A stretch of DNA of 6,014 bases from Desulfocapsa sulfexigens (GTDB lineage: Bacteria; Desulfobacterota; Desulfobulbia; Desulfobulbales; Desulfocapsaceae), in NCBI GenBank assembly GCA_015661935.1, contig DQVD01000333.1:1-6014 (forward strand), written 5' to 3'. Position numbers and translations under genes: made by a program. Positions within the stretch are counted from its first letter, which is position 1. Each line of letters starts with the position of its first letter. This document shows positions 1-6,014 of this stretch, piece after piece. The notes under the pieces were generated by a model. The model was not told the DNA's origin. It saw only the letters and a list, made by a program, of their open reading frames with translations, and ran no database searches.

Positions 1-751
1 GCATGCCAAGGCCAAGAAAGGAAAGAGCGGCCTCACTCATCACAGCATTGGCAACCTGTACCGTGGAAATAACCAGCACCGGAGAAAGGGTATTGGGCAG
101 GATATGAGAGAAAATGATACGTTTGGAATCAAGCCCGATAACACGCGCAGCTTCCACATATTCCTTATTCTTTTCTCCAAGAACTGATGCCCGCACTGTC
201 CGCGCATACTGTGGCCATTCGGCAATACCTATGATTACAATCAAAAACGGAGCAGCAAGTTGTTCATAACAGCCTGCACCAAAGGCAAGCTGCACAATGG
301 CACTCACAATAATTGCTACCATCAGCGTAGAAAAAGAAAGCTGCACATCGGCAATACGCATGAGTATTGCATCCACCTTGCCACCCATATAGCCCGATAT
401 CAGCCCAATCGACATCCCTATAAAAGCCTGAAGAAATACTGCGCCAATGCCAATTGCAACAGAGATTCGCAAGCCATACAGCATGGTGGACAATAAATCT
501 CTCCCCATGATATCTGTCCCTAAAAAGAAACGGGACTCCCCTTCATCCATCCAGGAAGGAGGAATCTCAGAATCCATAACATCAAGGGCTGCAGTATCAT
601 ATGGATTGAAGGGAGCAATCAGAGGAGCGCAGAGAGCGGCAAGAAGAAGGAATACCAAAATAGCAAAACTTAGCATCGCCACTTTGTCGCGCCGGAAACT
701 ATAAAGAAGGTACGATTCCTTTATTTTCTGTTTTCTTGTTTTTGTCTGCAT
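1..751 (-). CDS. Peptide/nickel-type ABC transporter permease, DppC/OppC family (3' end outside window)
   Basis: This is an inner-membrane permease of a family 5 (dipeptide/oligopeptide/nickel) ABC importer, pairing with the upstream DppB-like permease. I translated 250 residues from the ATG at 751-749; the frame is open to the window edge. Visible parts are a basic N-terminus (MQTKTRKQK), a first membrane helix around residues 26-47 and the family signature FLGTDIMGRDLLS at about 77-89. Several further hydrophobic segments follow, and the EAA loop that docks on the ATPase (EYVEAARVIGLDSKRI) starts near residue 198. The family is usually about 280-300 residues, so some 30-50 C-terminal residues are missing. 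The start overlaps the dppB-like stop as TGATG, which suggests translational coupling. The transported substrate cannot be told from sequence. The family call is firm. Confidence 0.93.
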   Translation of the reverse strand, partial: MQTKTRKQKIKESYLLYSFRRDKVAMLSFAILVFLLLAALCAPLIAPFNPYDTAALDVMDSEIPPSWMDEGESRFFLGTDIMGRDLLSTMLYGLRISVAIGIGAVFLQAFIGMSIGLISGYMGGKVDAILMRIADVQLSFSTLMVAIIVSAIVQLAFGAGCYEQLAAPFLIVIIGIAEWPQYARTVRASVLGEKNKEYVEAARVIGLDSKRIIFSHILPNTLSPVLVISTVQVANAVMSEAALSFLGLGM

Positions 752-1722
752 CAGCGGGAAGCAATCGTAACTGTAGGGTTCACAAGTCCGTAGACAATAT
801 CAGCCACAGTATTCACAACAACAAACAGAGCGCCTACCATAACAAGATAGGCCACAAGTAAAGCAGTGTCAGATCGTTCCACTGCTTCAAGAAACATAAA
901 GCCCATCCCCTGCCACTGAAACACTGTTTCTGTAAGGATGGTAAAAGCAATCAATATACCAAGCTGAACACCTCCCACCGTAATCACCGAGAGTAGTGTA
1001 TTCTTAAAACCATGCACCAGCCACACCCGTTTTCGGGATAATCCCTTGGCCCAGGCATACTTGATATATTCTGCTTCCAGCACCTCCATCATTTCAGCTC
1101 GAATAAGGCGAATAAACAGAGGGAGCATGATGGATGAAAGAGCAATAGAAGGAAGTATTAGATGTTTCACCCCATCGAGTGTGAATAAACCACTGTCCCA
1201 ACCCATGATATTCACGGTTTCTCCCCGACCATAAGATGGCAGCCAATGAAGCTGTACTGCAAAGACATAGATGAGAACAATGGCAGTGAGAAACACAGGA
1301 ATTGAAACCCCGACAATGGATGCCCCCATGGCAAAACGTGAGAAGAATCGTTTTGGATAAATGGCCGAATACAGCCCCACAGGAACAGAGACCAGTAAAA
1401 TAATCAAACTTGATACAAAAACCAGTTCAATGGTAGCCGGAGCTTTAGCAAAGATAACCTCAAGTGCCGGCTTTTTAAAAAAGAAAGAATGCCCAAGGTC
1501 CCCACGCACCGCATTCATCAGGAACCTGCCGTATTGCGTTAAAAATGAATCATTCAGCCCTAACTCTTCGCGCAATGCTTCCCGTTCTTCGACAGAGACA
1601 GAAATCCCAACCAGATCACGAACCGGATCACCAAGCTGATGCTTCACCGCAAAACCGATAAAACCGATTACCAGCATAACGACAGTGGCCTGAATTATTC
1701 TGCGAACAATAAATGCAAACAT
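751..1722 (-). CDS. Peptide/nickel-type ABC transporter permease, DppB/OppB family
   Basis: Complete 323-residue inner-membrane permease, the usual size for DppB/OppB. It opens with the typical MFAFIVRRI start and first membrane helix, followed by a periplasmic stretch with LGDP (30-33) and GDLGHSF (74-80). About five more hydrophobic helices follow. The cytoplasmic EAA loop (EYIKYAWAKGLSRKRV) at about 218-233 contacts the ATPase subunit. The C-terminus NPTVTIASR matches the family's usual 'NP' ending. It lies 106 bases downstream of the binding-protein gene, separated by an intrinsic terminator-like hairpin, and overlaps the next permease gene by one base. There is no obvious Shine-Dalgarno before the ATG (upstream bases read AATCTGTTCTTT), so its translation may be weak compared with the binding protein. 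Substrate unknown. Confidence 0.96.
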   Translation of the reverse strand: MFAFIVRRIIQATVVMLVIGFIGFAVKHQLGDPVRDLVGISVSVEEREALREELGLNDSFLTQYGRFLMNAVRGDLGHSFFFKKPALEVIFAKAPATIELVFVSSLIILLVSVPVGLYSAIYPKRFFSRFAMGASIVGVSIPVFLTAIVLIYVFAVQLHWLPSYGRGETVNIMGWDSGLFTLDGVKHLILPSIALSSIMLPLFIRLIRAEMMEVLEAEYIKYAWAKGLSRKRVWLVHGFKNTLLSVITVGGVQLGILIAFTILTETVFQWQGMGFMFLEAVERSDTALLVAYLVMVGALFVVVNTVADIVYGLVNPTVTIASR

Positions 1723-1763
1723 AAAGAACAGATTATTTTGTATGGGTTTTGTGTGAAACCATT

Positions 1764-1805
1764 AAAAAAAGGACTGTGATGCACAAATTATGTGCATCAC
1801 AATCC
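1764..1805 (-). terminator. Intrinsic terminator / attenuator between binding-protein and permease genes
   Basis: On the minus strand the transcript forms a 15-bp stem (arms 1805-1791 and 1785-1771) around a 5-base loop (TAATT). Eleven pairs next to the loop are perfect Watson-Crick, and the single mismatch further out (1802/1774) becomes a G-U pair in minus-strand RNA. Seven U residues follow directly (A run 1764-1770 on the plus strand). The U tract exists only on the minus side, so it is directional. It sits 24 bases after the binding-protein stop and before the permease start. Partial termination here would give more binding-protein mRNA than permease mRNA, a common layout in ABC importer operons. 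Whether readthrough occurs is inferred from the lack of a clear new promoter before the permease. Confidence 0.85.
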
Positions 1806-1828
1806 CTTAATAACTACCTTATTTCAAC

Positions 1829-3379
1829 CTATTCTACAACCAAGTCTCCGAAATAAGGGAAGTTTTGAGCATTGACAATAGCCTCAAGCTTCACATTGTT
1901 TTTTGCAGCCCAGGAAAGGTGCTGCCAATGCAGAGGAATAAAAGCTGCGTCATCATACAAAATCTGTTCAACTTCCTGCAGCATTGCAGCACGTTTTTCC
2001 GGATCAGTCTCAGTCTGTGCGCCTATTACAAGTGCATCAAGCTTCTTGTTACAATAGTTTCCAGAGTTATACTGACCATATCCTTTTTCCTTATCTGCAC
2101 ACATGGTGAGAAACTCTGAGAAATTTCCAGAATCCTCGGTGTCAGAGTGCCAGCCAATCATCATGATATCTGCAGCACGCTCATCAAATAATGGCCAATA
2201 CTGGGCTTTAGGCATGGTTTTAAGATGTACCTTTATACCAATTTTGCTAAGCATGGCAGCAACAGCTTCTGCGATTTTTTCATCACTGACATAACGGTTA
2301 TTAGGAGCCATCATGCTCACTTCAAAACCCTTCTCAAAACCAGCCGCTTTCATCAGCTCTTTAGCCTTTTTCACATCAAAACGAGGAGTCAGGCTCTCTT
2401 TATAGCCAACATAGCCTTTAGGGCCCTGCTGTCCTGCTGCAGTTGCAGTACCTTTCATAATCTTTTTAACAATTCCAGAATTGTTTACGGCATAGGCAAT
2501 GGCCTGGCGAACACGAACATCCTTAAACTCAGGACGTCTTTCCTGGTTCAACTGAAAGGTAATGATGCGACCGCCGGACATGGTTACCAGCTTGGTATTT
2601 TTTTCCTTCTCCACCATTTTAAAATCCTGCGGGGAAACGGGCATAATAAAATCCACATCACCGGAAAGAAGCGCAGCCACGCGGGTTGGATCTTTTTTAA
2701 TCGGAGTAAGAATTATCTCACTCACATTACCTGGAGAGGATTTATCCCAGTAGTCTGCAAAACGGGTAAAAACCATTTTCACGCCCTGCTCACGGGATGT
2801 TACTTTAAATGGGCCTGTTCCAGACTCATTTGTCAGTGCAAAAGAAGGGCCAGTCTTTACGATGGCATCCTTGTCCAGACCAGTGGCATCTTTACCGGTA
2901 TAAAAGACAGAGTCCATGGGGAAGATGTAGGTAGCCATATTGAGAAGAAGAGCATAGGGCTTGTCAGTTTTCAGATCAACTGTGAAATCATCAACGGCAA
3001 CTGCATCGGTGAAGGGTTCAAAAAGTGCTTTGAAATCCTGGCTCTTTTTCAAACGATTCAGAGTCCAGAGTACATCTTTAGCGGTAAAAGGATTTCCACT
3101 ATGAAACTTCACGCCTTTACGGAGATAAAAGCGAACACTATTTTCATCAAGACGTTCCCATTTTTCGGCCAGACGGGCCTCAAATTTCATATCCTGACTC
3201 CAGCGAACCAGAGGATCAAAAACCATGTGGGAATACTGAAGCATTCCACCCGAAAGCTGTACGTGAGGATCAAGGGAAACTGGATCAGCGTCCATGGCAA
3301 GCTTCAGGGTCTTTGCTCCTGCTGTACCTGCAACAAGCAGCATCACCAGAACCAAAGCAATAAACTTCAATCGTTTCAT
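1829..3379 (-). CDS. Family 5 extracellular solute-binding protein of a peptide/nickel-type ABC importer
   Basis: Complete 516-residue periplasmic substrate-binding protein (SBP_bac_5, DppA/OppA/NikA superfamily), the receptor of the importer encoded downstream. The N-terminus is a Sec signal peptide: basic MKRLK, hydrophobic FIALVLVMLLVAG, and a likely AGA cleavage site at residues 20-22. There is no lipobox cysteine, so it should be soluble in the periplasm. The mature start KTLKLAMDADPVSLDPH is the typical family opening. The family signature follows in AEKWERLDENSVRFYLRKGV and KFHSGNPFTAKDVLWTLNR, roughly residues 70-110. The body covers the full usual length. The ATG at 3379 is supported by a strong Shine-Dalgarno (AAAGGAGA). 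It heads the operon and is followed by a terminator-like hairpin. Ligand (peptide, nickel chelate, opine or other) cannot be assigned. Confidence 0.96.
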   Translation of the reverse strand: MKRLKFIALVLVMLLVAGTAGAKTLKLAMDADPVSLDPHVQLSGGMLQYSHMVFDPLVRWSQDMKFEARLAEKWERLDENSVRFYLRKGVKFHSGNPFTAKDVLWTLNRLKKSQDFKALFEPFTDAVAVDDFTVDLKTDKPYALLLNMATYIFPMDSVFYTGKDATGLDKDAIVKTGPSFALTNESGTGPFKVTSREQGVKMVFTRFADYWDKSSPGNVSEIILTPIKKDPTRVAALLSGDVDFIMPVSPQDFKMVEKEKNTKLVTMSGGRIITFQLNQERRPEFKDVRVRQAIAYAVNNSGIVKKIMKGTATAAGQQGPKGYVGYKESLTPRFDVKKAKELMKAAGFEKGFEVSMMAPNNRYVSDEKIAEAVAAMLSKIGIKVHLKTMPKAQYWPLFDERAADIMMIGWHSDTEDSGNFSEFLTMCADKEKGYGQYNSGNYCNKKLDALVIGAQTETDPEKRAAMLQEVEQILYDDAAFIPLHWQHLSWAAKNNVKLEAIVNAQNFPYFGDLVVE

Positions 3380-3384
3380 GTTTT

Positions 3385-3392
3385 TCTCCTTT
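3385..3392 (-). promoter_or_regulatory. Strong ribosome binding site of the binding-protein gene
   Basis: Minus-strand AAAGGAGA lies about five bases before the ATG at 3379. It is the best Shine-Dalgarno among the minus-strand genes here and contrasts with its absence before the downstream permease, in line with excess binding-protein synthesis. Confidence 0.85.
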
Positions 3393-3408
3393 CCCTGATT
3401 AACAGGGA
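3392..3408 (-). repeat. Short inverted repeat in the binding-protein mRNA leader
   Basis: TCCCTG and CAGGGA form a perfect 6-bp inverted repeat around a 5-base AT-only spacer, abutting the Shine-Dalgarno. In RNA it would be a hairpin directly upstream of the ribosome site. It could stabilise the mRNA 5' end or be a small operator; the sequence does not decide which. Confidence 0.45.
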
Positions 3409-3453
3409 GACAAAAGTAGATGAGGCTGTAACTATCTATCAGTGAAACCGTTT

Positions 3454-3482
3454 TTTTTACCCAAGAAAATCCGCTTTGTCAC
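3454..3482 (-). promoter_or_regulatory. Candidate sigma-70-type promoter for the ABC importer operon
   Basis: On the minus strand a -35 box GTGACA (3482-3477, five of six to consensus) is separated by 17 bases from a -10 box TAAAAA (3459-3454, four of six). The predicted start is near 3447, leaving a leader of roughly 68 bases containing the small hairpin and the Shine-Dalgarno. It lies in the 199-base gap after the TatD-family gene, which shows no terminator of its own, so readthrough from that gene is also possible. Confidence 0.45.
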
Positions 3483-3578
3483 GGAGAGTATGGGATATAA
3501 AGAACAGTACGACTGAACCTTAATATCATAAAAATTTATTAACAAGACAAAAGTTTATCTATGAACCTGAACTCTCGC

Positions 3579-4352
3579 TCACATAACCTGAAGAAGGAGG
3601 AGTTTTTCAGCATTTTCTGTTGTTTGCTCTGCTATCTCTTCCACAGATTCTTTCCGCAAACTTGCAAGATCCTGGAGAATAACAGGCAAATGTTCAGGAC
3701 TATTGCGCTCTCCATGAAATGCTGCTGGAGGAATATCCGGCGAATCAGTTTCAAGCACCAGTGATTGTAATGGAAGATGAGCTGCAACCGCACGGATTTT
3801 AGTTGCACGATCATAGCTTATCGTGCCACAGATACTCACAAGAAACCCGAGTTTCAAGTAATGCTCCGCCTGCTGCAGACTGCCGTTGAAGGCATGAACA
3901 ATTCCCCCGTTACCAAAACGCAGTCGACGAAGTGTTTTCTGCACCTGATCATGGGCTTTGCGTACATGTAATAAAACAGGAAGCCCTGCTTCTGCAGCAA
4001 TCTCAAGTTGAGCCTCAAGCAATTCCTGTTGAGCAGACTTGTCCACATCTTTAATGAAATAATCCAGTCCGATTTCGCCTATTGCGACCAATGAACCACT
4101 CAAGGCATGTTTTTGAAGTTCCTTAAGGTCGCCAGGGGCGTGATGCCGCAGATACATAGGATGAAGCCCTAGGGCAGGATAAAGATCTTTCTCGATTTCA
4201 CAGAGGCTCAGGATTCTTTTCCAGCCAGCCCGATACACTCCCGGAAGCACCTGGCCAATGACGCCATTCATCCGCGCCCGGGCAAGAACCTGGTGAAAAT
4301 CACCTGAGAATATTTCAAGATCTATGTGACTATGGGTATCTATCAGATCCAT
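3579..4352 (-). CDS. TatD/YjjV-family metal-dependent hydrolase (putative deoxyribonuclease)
   Basis: 257-residue TIM-barrel metallohydrolase of the TatD family, whose characterised members are Mg-dependent 3'-5' DNases acting in the cytoplasm in repair or degradation. The metal ligands are in place: HxH at H7/H9 (DTHSHID), E93 in IGEIGLDYF, H129 in LLHVRKAHD, H153 in IVHAFNG and D203 in LETDSPDIPP. The passages SLQQAEHYLKLGF and CGTISYDRATKIRAV resemble E. coli YjjV more than TatD itself. I chose the ATG at 4352 because family members begin a few residues before DTHSHID. The longer open frame up to 4568 would add 72 residues with no family resemblance and run antisense over the divergent selenoprotein gene. 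A weak AGGA lies about nine bases upstream. It may be co-transcribed with the importer operon 199 bases downstream, but nothing shows a functional link. Confidence 0.93.
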   Translation of the reverse strand: MDLIDTHSHIDLEIFSGDFHQVLARARMNGVIGQVLPGVYRAGWKRILSLCEIEKDLYPALGLHPMYLRHHAPGDLKELQKHALSGSLVAIGEIGLDYFIKDVDKSAQQELLEAQLEIAAEAGLPVLLHVRKAHDQVQKTLRRLRFGNGGIVHAFNGSLQQAEHYLKLGFLVSICGTISYDRATKIRAVAAHLPLQSLVLETDSPDIPPAAFHGERNSPEHLPVILQDLASLRKESVEEIAEQTTENAEKLLLLQVM

Positions 4353-4388
4353 AAAAACCAATCCTACTTTATGATTACAAAGCACTGC

Positions 4389-4417
4389 CTGACATTTTGT
4401 CGCAAACAGAGTATCTT
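4389..4417 (+). promoter_or_regulatory. Candidate sigma-70-type promoter for the selenoprotein/macro-domain operon
   Basis: In the 114-base divergent gap, CTGACA (4389-4394, five of six to the -35 consensus) is followed after 17 bases by TATCTT (4412-4417, four of six to the -10). Transcription would start near 4424, about 43 bases before the ATG at 4467. A second AT-rich -10-like site, TATAAC (4424-4429), lacks a well-spaced -35. I see no convincing promoter on the opposite strand for the TatD-family gene. Confidence 0.45.
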
Positions 4418-4466
4418 CGCCACTATAACATACATTATTTCTGATAATACAAATTTGGTGCAAATT

Positions 4467-4949
4467 ATGATTCCTGAAGAAATGCAGGAAAAGGCCATGG
4501 ACCTTTTCAAAAAACGTTTCCATTGAAGCCAGGCAATCCTGGCTGTAGGCCTTGAAAAGATAGACCAATATGACAAAAATGTTATCGCTGCAGCTGGAGC
4601 ATTTGGCGGTGGAATTGCAAGCTCCGGATCAGTCTGCGGAACACTTCTTGGAGCTGTAGCAGCTGTCTCTGCACTTCACAGTCGGGGCAGCCTGGAAGAA
4701 AAAGAAAACCCAAGAATGTGGGAAGTGAGCCACAAATTAATCAAGCAATTCAATCAACTGACAGAACCATACGGAGGACGAAACTGCAGGGACATTTCCC
4801 AAGTTAACTGGTCTGACCGGGATGAGGTAAAAAACTATTATTCAAATCCTGAAAGCAGTAGAAAAGAATGCATTAAGCTTGTGGGTGATCTCGCCTATGC
4901 ACTTGGTGTATTACTTGAAAAAGAAATGGTCAGACTGGATCAGGCATGA
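4467..4949 (+). CDS. Selenocysteine-containing C_GCAxxG_C_C family redox protein (UGA-Sec at codon 20)
   Basis: Putative redox-active protein of the C_GCAxxG_C_C family (about 140 residues, four conserved cysteines, CGAxxG motif). Exact reaction unknown. Read straight through the in-frame TGA at 4524-4526 it gives 160 residues. The opening MIPEEMQEKAMDLFKKRFH is followed by Sec20 in RFH-U-SQAIL, where the family has F-x-C-[SA]-Q-x-[VI]-L. Then come FGGGIASSG, Cys57 in VCGTLLG (the CGAxxG motif with T for A), Cys107 in GRNCRDI and Cys135 in KECIKLVG. All four redox positions are thus present, the first as Sec. There is no signal peptide, so it is probably cytoplasmic. The ATG at 4467 has only a weak GGTG Shine-Dalgarno; ATG 4482 is an alternative. 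The stop overlaps the macro-domain start as ATGA. A conventional gene caller would give a 77-residue ORF from 4716. The alternative, a Cys-to-stop mutation, is less likely because the rest is intact. Confidence 0.88.
4527..4554 (+). promoter_or_regulatory. Candidate bacterial SECIS element immediately after the UGA
   Basis: Two overlapping folds are possible. One is a perfect 7-bp hairpin, AGCCAGG (4527-4533) with CCTGGCT (4538-4544), loop CAAT, starting right after the UGA. The other resembles the E. coli fdhF element: lower stem AGG/CCT (4531-4533 with 4550-4552), a left bulge CAAT ending in U, upper stem CCT/AGG (4538-4540 with 4547-4549) and a loop GGCTGT starting with GG 15 bases after the UGA. 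Bacterial SECIS loops usually carry an early G. The distance is slightly short and the second fold is weak, so which one SelB would read is unclear. Confidence 0.55.
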
Positions 4950-5455
4950 GCCCCATTCAGATCATTCGAGCGGACATCACCACACTTGAGGTGGATACCA
5001 TTGTCAATGCTGCCAACAACTCACTTCTTGGGGGAGGTGGTGTTGATGGTGCAATCCATCTGGCTGCAGGATCTGAATTACTTGCCGAATGTGAGTTAAT
5101 CGGCGGATGCCCCACGGGCCAGGCCAGAATCACAAAGGCTTACAAACTTCCATGCCGTCACATAATTCACACAGTGGGGCCTGTCTGGCAGGGAGGCGGC
5201 AACGGAGAGGCAAAACTTCTGGCTTCCTGCTACCGGGAATGCTTCAGAGTTGCGCAGGAAAACAATATTAACTCCATTGCATTTCCAGCTATCAGTTGTG
5301 GTATTTATGGATACCCACACGATGAGGCTTGTGGAATTGCTGTTTGGGAAACCATCTCTTTTCTATCCAAAACAGATCGTCCTGTACAAGTAATTTTTGT
5401 CTGTTTCAATGATATGATTGAGGCTGCGATAACAAAGCACACTCCATCCAAATGA
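4946..5455 (+). CDS. Macro-domain protein, O-acetyl-ADP-ribose deacetylase / ADP-ribosylglycohydrolase type
   Basis: A 169-residue single-domain protein of the MacroD/YmdB type. Characterised relatives hydrolyse O-acetyl-ADP-ribose and remove mono-ADP-ribose from acidic residues; they are cytoplasmic. The fold begins with IQIIRADITTLEVDTIVNAAN. The catalytic loop NAANNSLLGGGGVDGAIH (residues 21-38) contains N24 and D34, matching the catalytic Asn and Asp of YmdB. HIIHTVGPVW (72-81) and the phosphate-binding loop FPAISCGIYGYP (113-124) follow. Length and motifs are complete, so it should be active. Its ATG overlaps the selenoprotein stop (ATGA) and has no strong Shine-Dalgarno of its own, which points to translational coupling. 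Its stop codon directly abuts the stop codon of the opposite-facing transposase remnant, and there is no recognisable terminator between them. Confidence 0.96.
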   Translation: MSPIQIIRADITTLEVDTIVNAANNSLLGGGGVDGAIHLAAGSELLAECELIGGCPTGQARITKAYKLPCRHIIHTVGPVWQGGGNGEAKLLASCYRECFRVAQENNINSIAFPAISCGIYGYPHDEACGIAVWETISFLSKTDRPVQVIFVCFNDMIEAAITKHTPSK

Positions 5456-5947
5456 TTACATAAGGGGTTGGGGAACATGACACTGCTGATATTGGTAGAT
5501 TACGAAACTTTTAAGGACAAAGTCAAAGTGACCGTCTACGCTAGAGGGGAGTTGCCCGAAAACAATCTTTCCTTCCGGTGTCAGCCATTGCTCAAGTAAA
5601 TAGTGCGTGTTGAAAGGAACGATTTGCAATCCTCGAACCACATAAGAATTACACCCTTTGAAAATGGAACCTTCAGGGATGTTGTCAGGCGCTATCCGTT
5701 CTTCTTTGTGGATAACCAACTTTGTCGTTTTTTCTTTTTTTTTAGTAGATCCTTTAGAGGAATATTTCGGTTTGGGATTCTGGTTTTTAAGGCGAGCAAT
5801 TTCATCCCTAAAAATTTGATTCTCCTCCTTGAGTGCAAGGATGCTTTCAAACTGCTGCTCGAATTACTGCAAGAAAAAAAGAATTGTTGGATTTTCCCTG
5901 TCTTCTTTGGGGATATTTTTGATGATCTGATCCAGTACGTTTTTCAT
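5456..5947 (-). pseudogene. Truncated and stop-interrupted IS66-family transposase
   Basis: The minus-strand frame from ATG 5947 gives MKNVLDQIIKNIPKEDREN, then an in-frame TAA at 5866-5864 after residue 27. It continues in the same frame with FEQQFESILALKEENQ, a coiled-coil-like segment ending near EIARLKNQ. A lysine-rich linker follows, then the IS66-type region with NIPEGSIFKG, YVVRGLQIVPFNTHYLLEQW, LPSSVDGHFDF and QCHVPQPLM. IS66 transposases run to about 450-530 residues and normally continue after 'QPL' with the rest of the domain and the catalytic DDE region, all absent here. So it is broken twice: a nonsense codon (CAA to TAA would explain it) and loss of the C-terminal two thirds. 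The shorter open part, 5719-5456 from TTG, is a fragment and not an independent gene. Confidence 0.85.
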
Positions 5948-6014
5948 GCCTGGCATAATGCAGGATCAGAGCCTCGAACGTACACTTTATTTTACTTTAC
6001 CAATACTTTTGAGA
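5456..6014 (-). mobile_element. Remnant of an IS66-type insertion sequence (5' part)
   Basis: The element covers the transposase remnant and its upstream end. Beyond the transposase ATG, 5948-6014 has no gene. It holds a perfect small palindrome, ATGCC-T-GGCAT (5946-5956), around the start codon, and a stretch reading TGTACGTTCGAGGC on the minus strand (starting at 5984) that could be the terminal repeat. I cannot confirm this because the other IS end is missing. The outer boundary is therefore unknown and may lie at or before 5984. Confidence 0.5.

Noticed and set aside
260..704. Plus-strand small open frames
   Set aside because: They are antisense to the DppC-like permease, which shows clear family signatures in the minus frame.
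2225..3445. Plus-strand open frame of 406 codons
   Set aside because: It lies entirely antisense to the clear binding-protein gene, has no recognisable domain, and its composition is that of a reverse-complement shadow.
3451..3458. Plus-strand T8 run as an intrinsic terminator
   Set aside because: No stable GC-rich stem precedes it and no plus-strand gene lies upstream; on the minus strand it falls in the spacer and -10 area of the promoter candidate.
4326..4526. Separate 66-residue gene ending at the TGA
   Set aside because: Only its last 19 codons (from 4467) look like protein; the upstream part lies in the divergent promoter region and overlaps the TatD-family start. The TGA is read as Sec.
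4716..4949. Separate 77-residue gene starting at ATG 4716
   Set aside because: In frame with, and continuous to, the selenoprotein reading; starting here would drop Sec20 and the Cys57 motif.
5864..5866. Recoding of the transposase TAA
   Set aside because: TAA is not used for Sec (UGA) or pyrrolysine (UAG), and the gene is also truncated, so simple decay is the better explanation.
1..6014. tRNA, rRNA, CRISPR array or riboswitch
   Set aside because: No cloverleaf, rRNA core motif, spaced direct repeats or recognisable riboswitch aptamer was found on either strand by eye.

Overview
The window looks like chromosomal DNA of a bacterium of moderate GC content, probably an anaerobic Gram-negative of the Desulfobacterota (former deltaproteobacteria) type. 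The taxonomic inference rests on a likely selenocysteine-encoding gene of the C_GCAxxG_C_C redox family, an IS66-type transposase remnant and a family 5 peptide-type ABC transporter. None of these is diagnostic alone.

Positions 1-3379 (minus strand) hold the first part of a peptide/nickel-type ABC importer operon in the order binding protein, permease B, permease C, with C cut by the window edge. A promoter candidate, a small leader hairpin and a strong Shine-Dalgarno precede the binding-protein gene. A hairpin plus U-tract, with the form of an intrinsic terminator, lies between the binding protein and the first permease. It probably lets the periplasmic component be made in excess. The two permease genes overlap by one base. 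ATPase genes are expected beyond position 1.

Positions 3579-4352 (minus) encode a TatD/YjjV-type metal-dependent hydrolase. Divergently, on the plus strand, lies a two-gene operon. The first gene (4467-4949) is read through an in-frame UGA at 4524-4526. That UGA replaces exactly the first of the four conserved cysteines of the C_GCAxxG_C_C redox family, so the gene is best read as a selenoprotein of 160 residues rather than as a short peptide plus a 77-residue ORF. It overlaps by ATGA (4 nt) with a macro-domain gene (4946-5455) of the O-acetyl-ADP-ribose deacetylase / ADP-ribosylglycohydrolase type. Immediately after the macro-domain stop codon begins a decayed, opposite-facing IS66-type transposase fragment (5456-5947) with one in-frame stop.

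The most interesting item is the selenoprotein/macro-domain pair: a missed UGA codon, candidate SECIS hairpins just after it, and possible translational coupling of an ADP-ribose enzyme to selenocysteine decoding.
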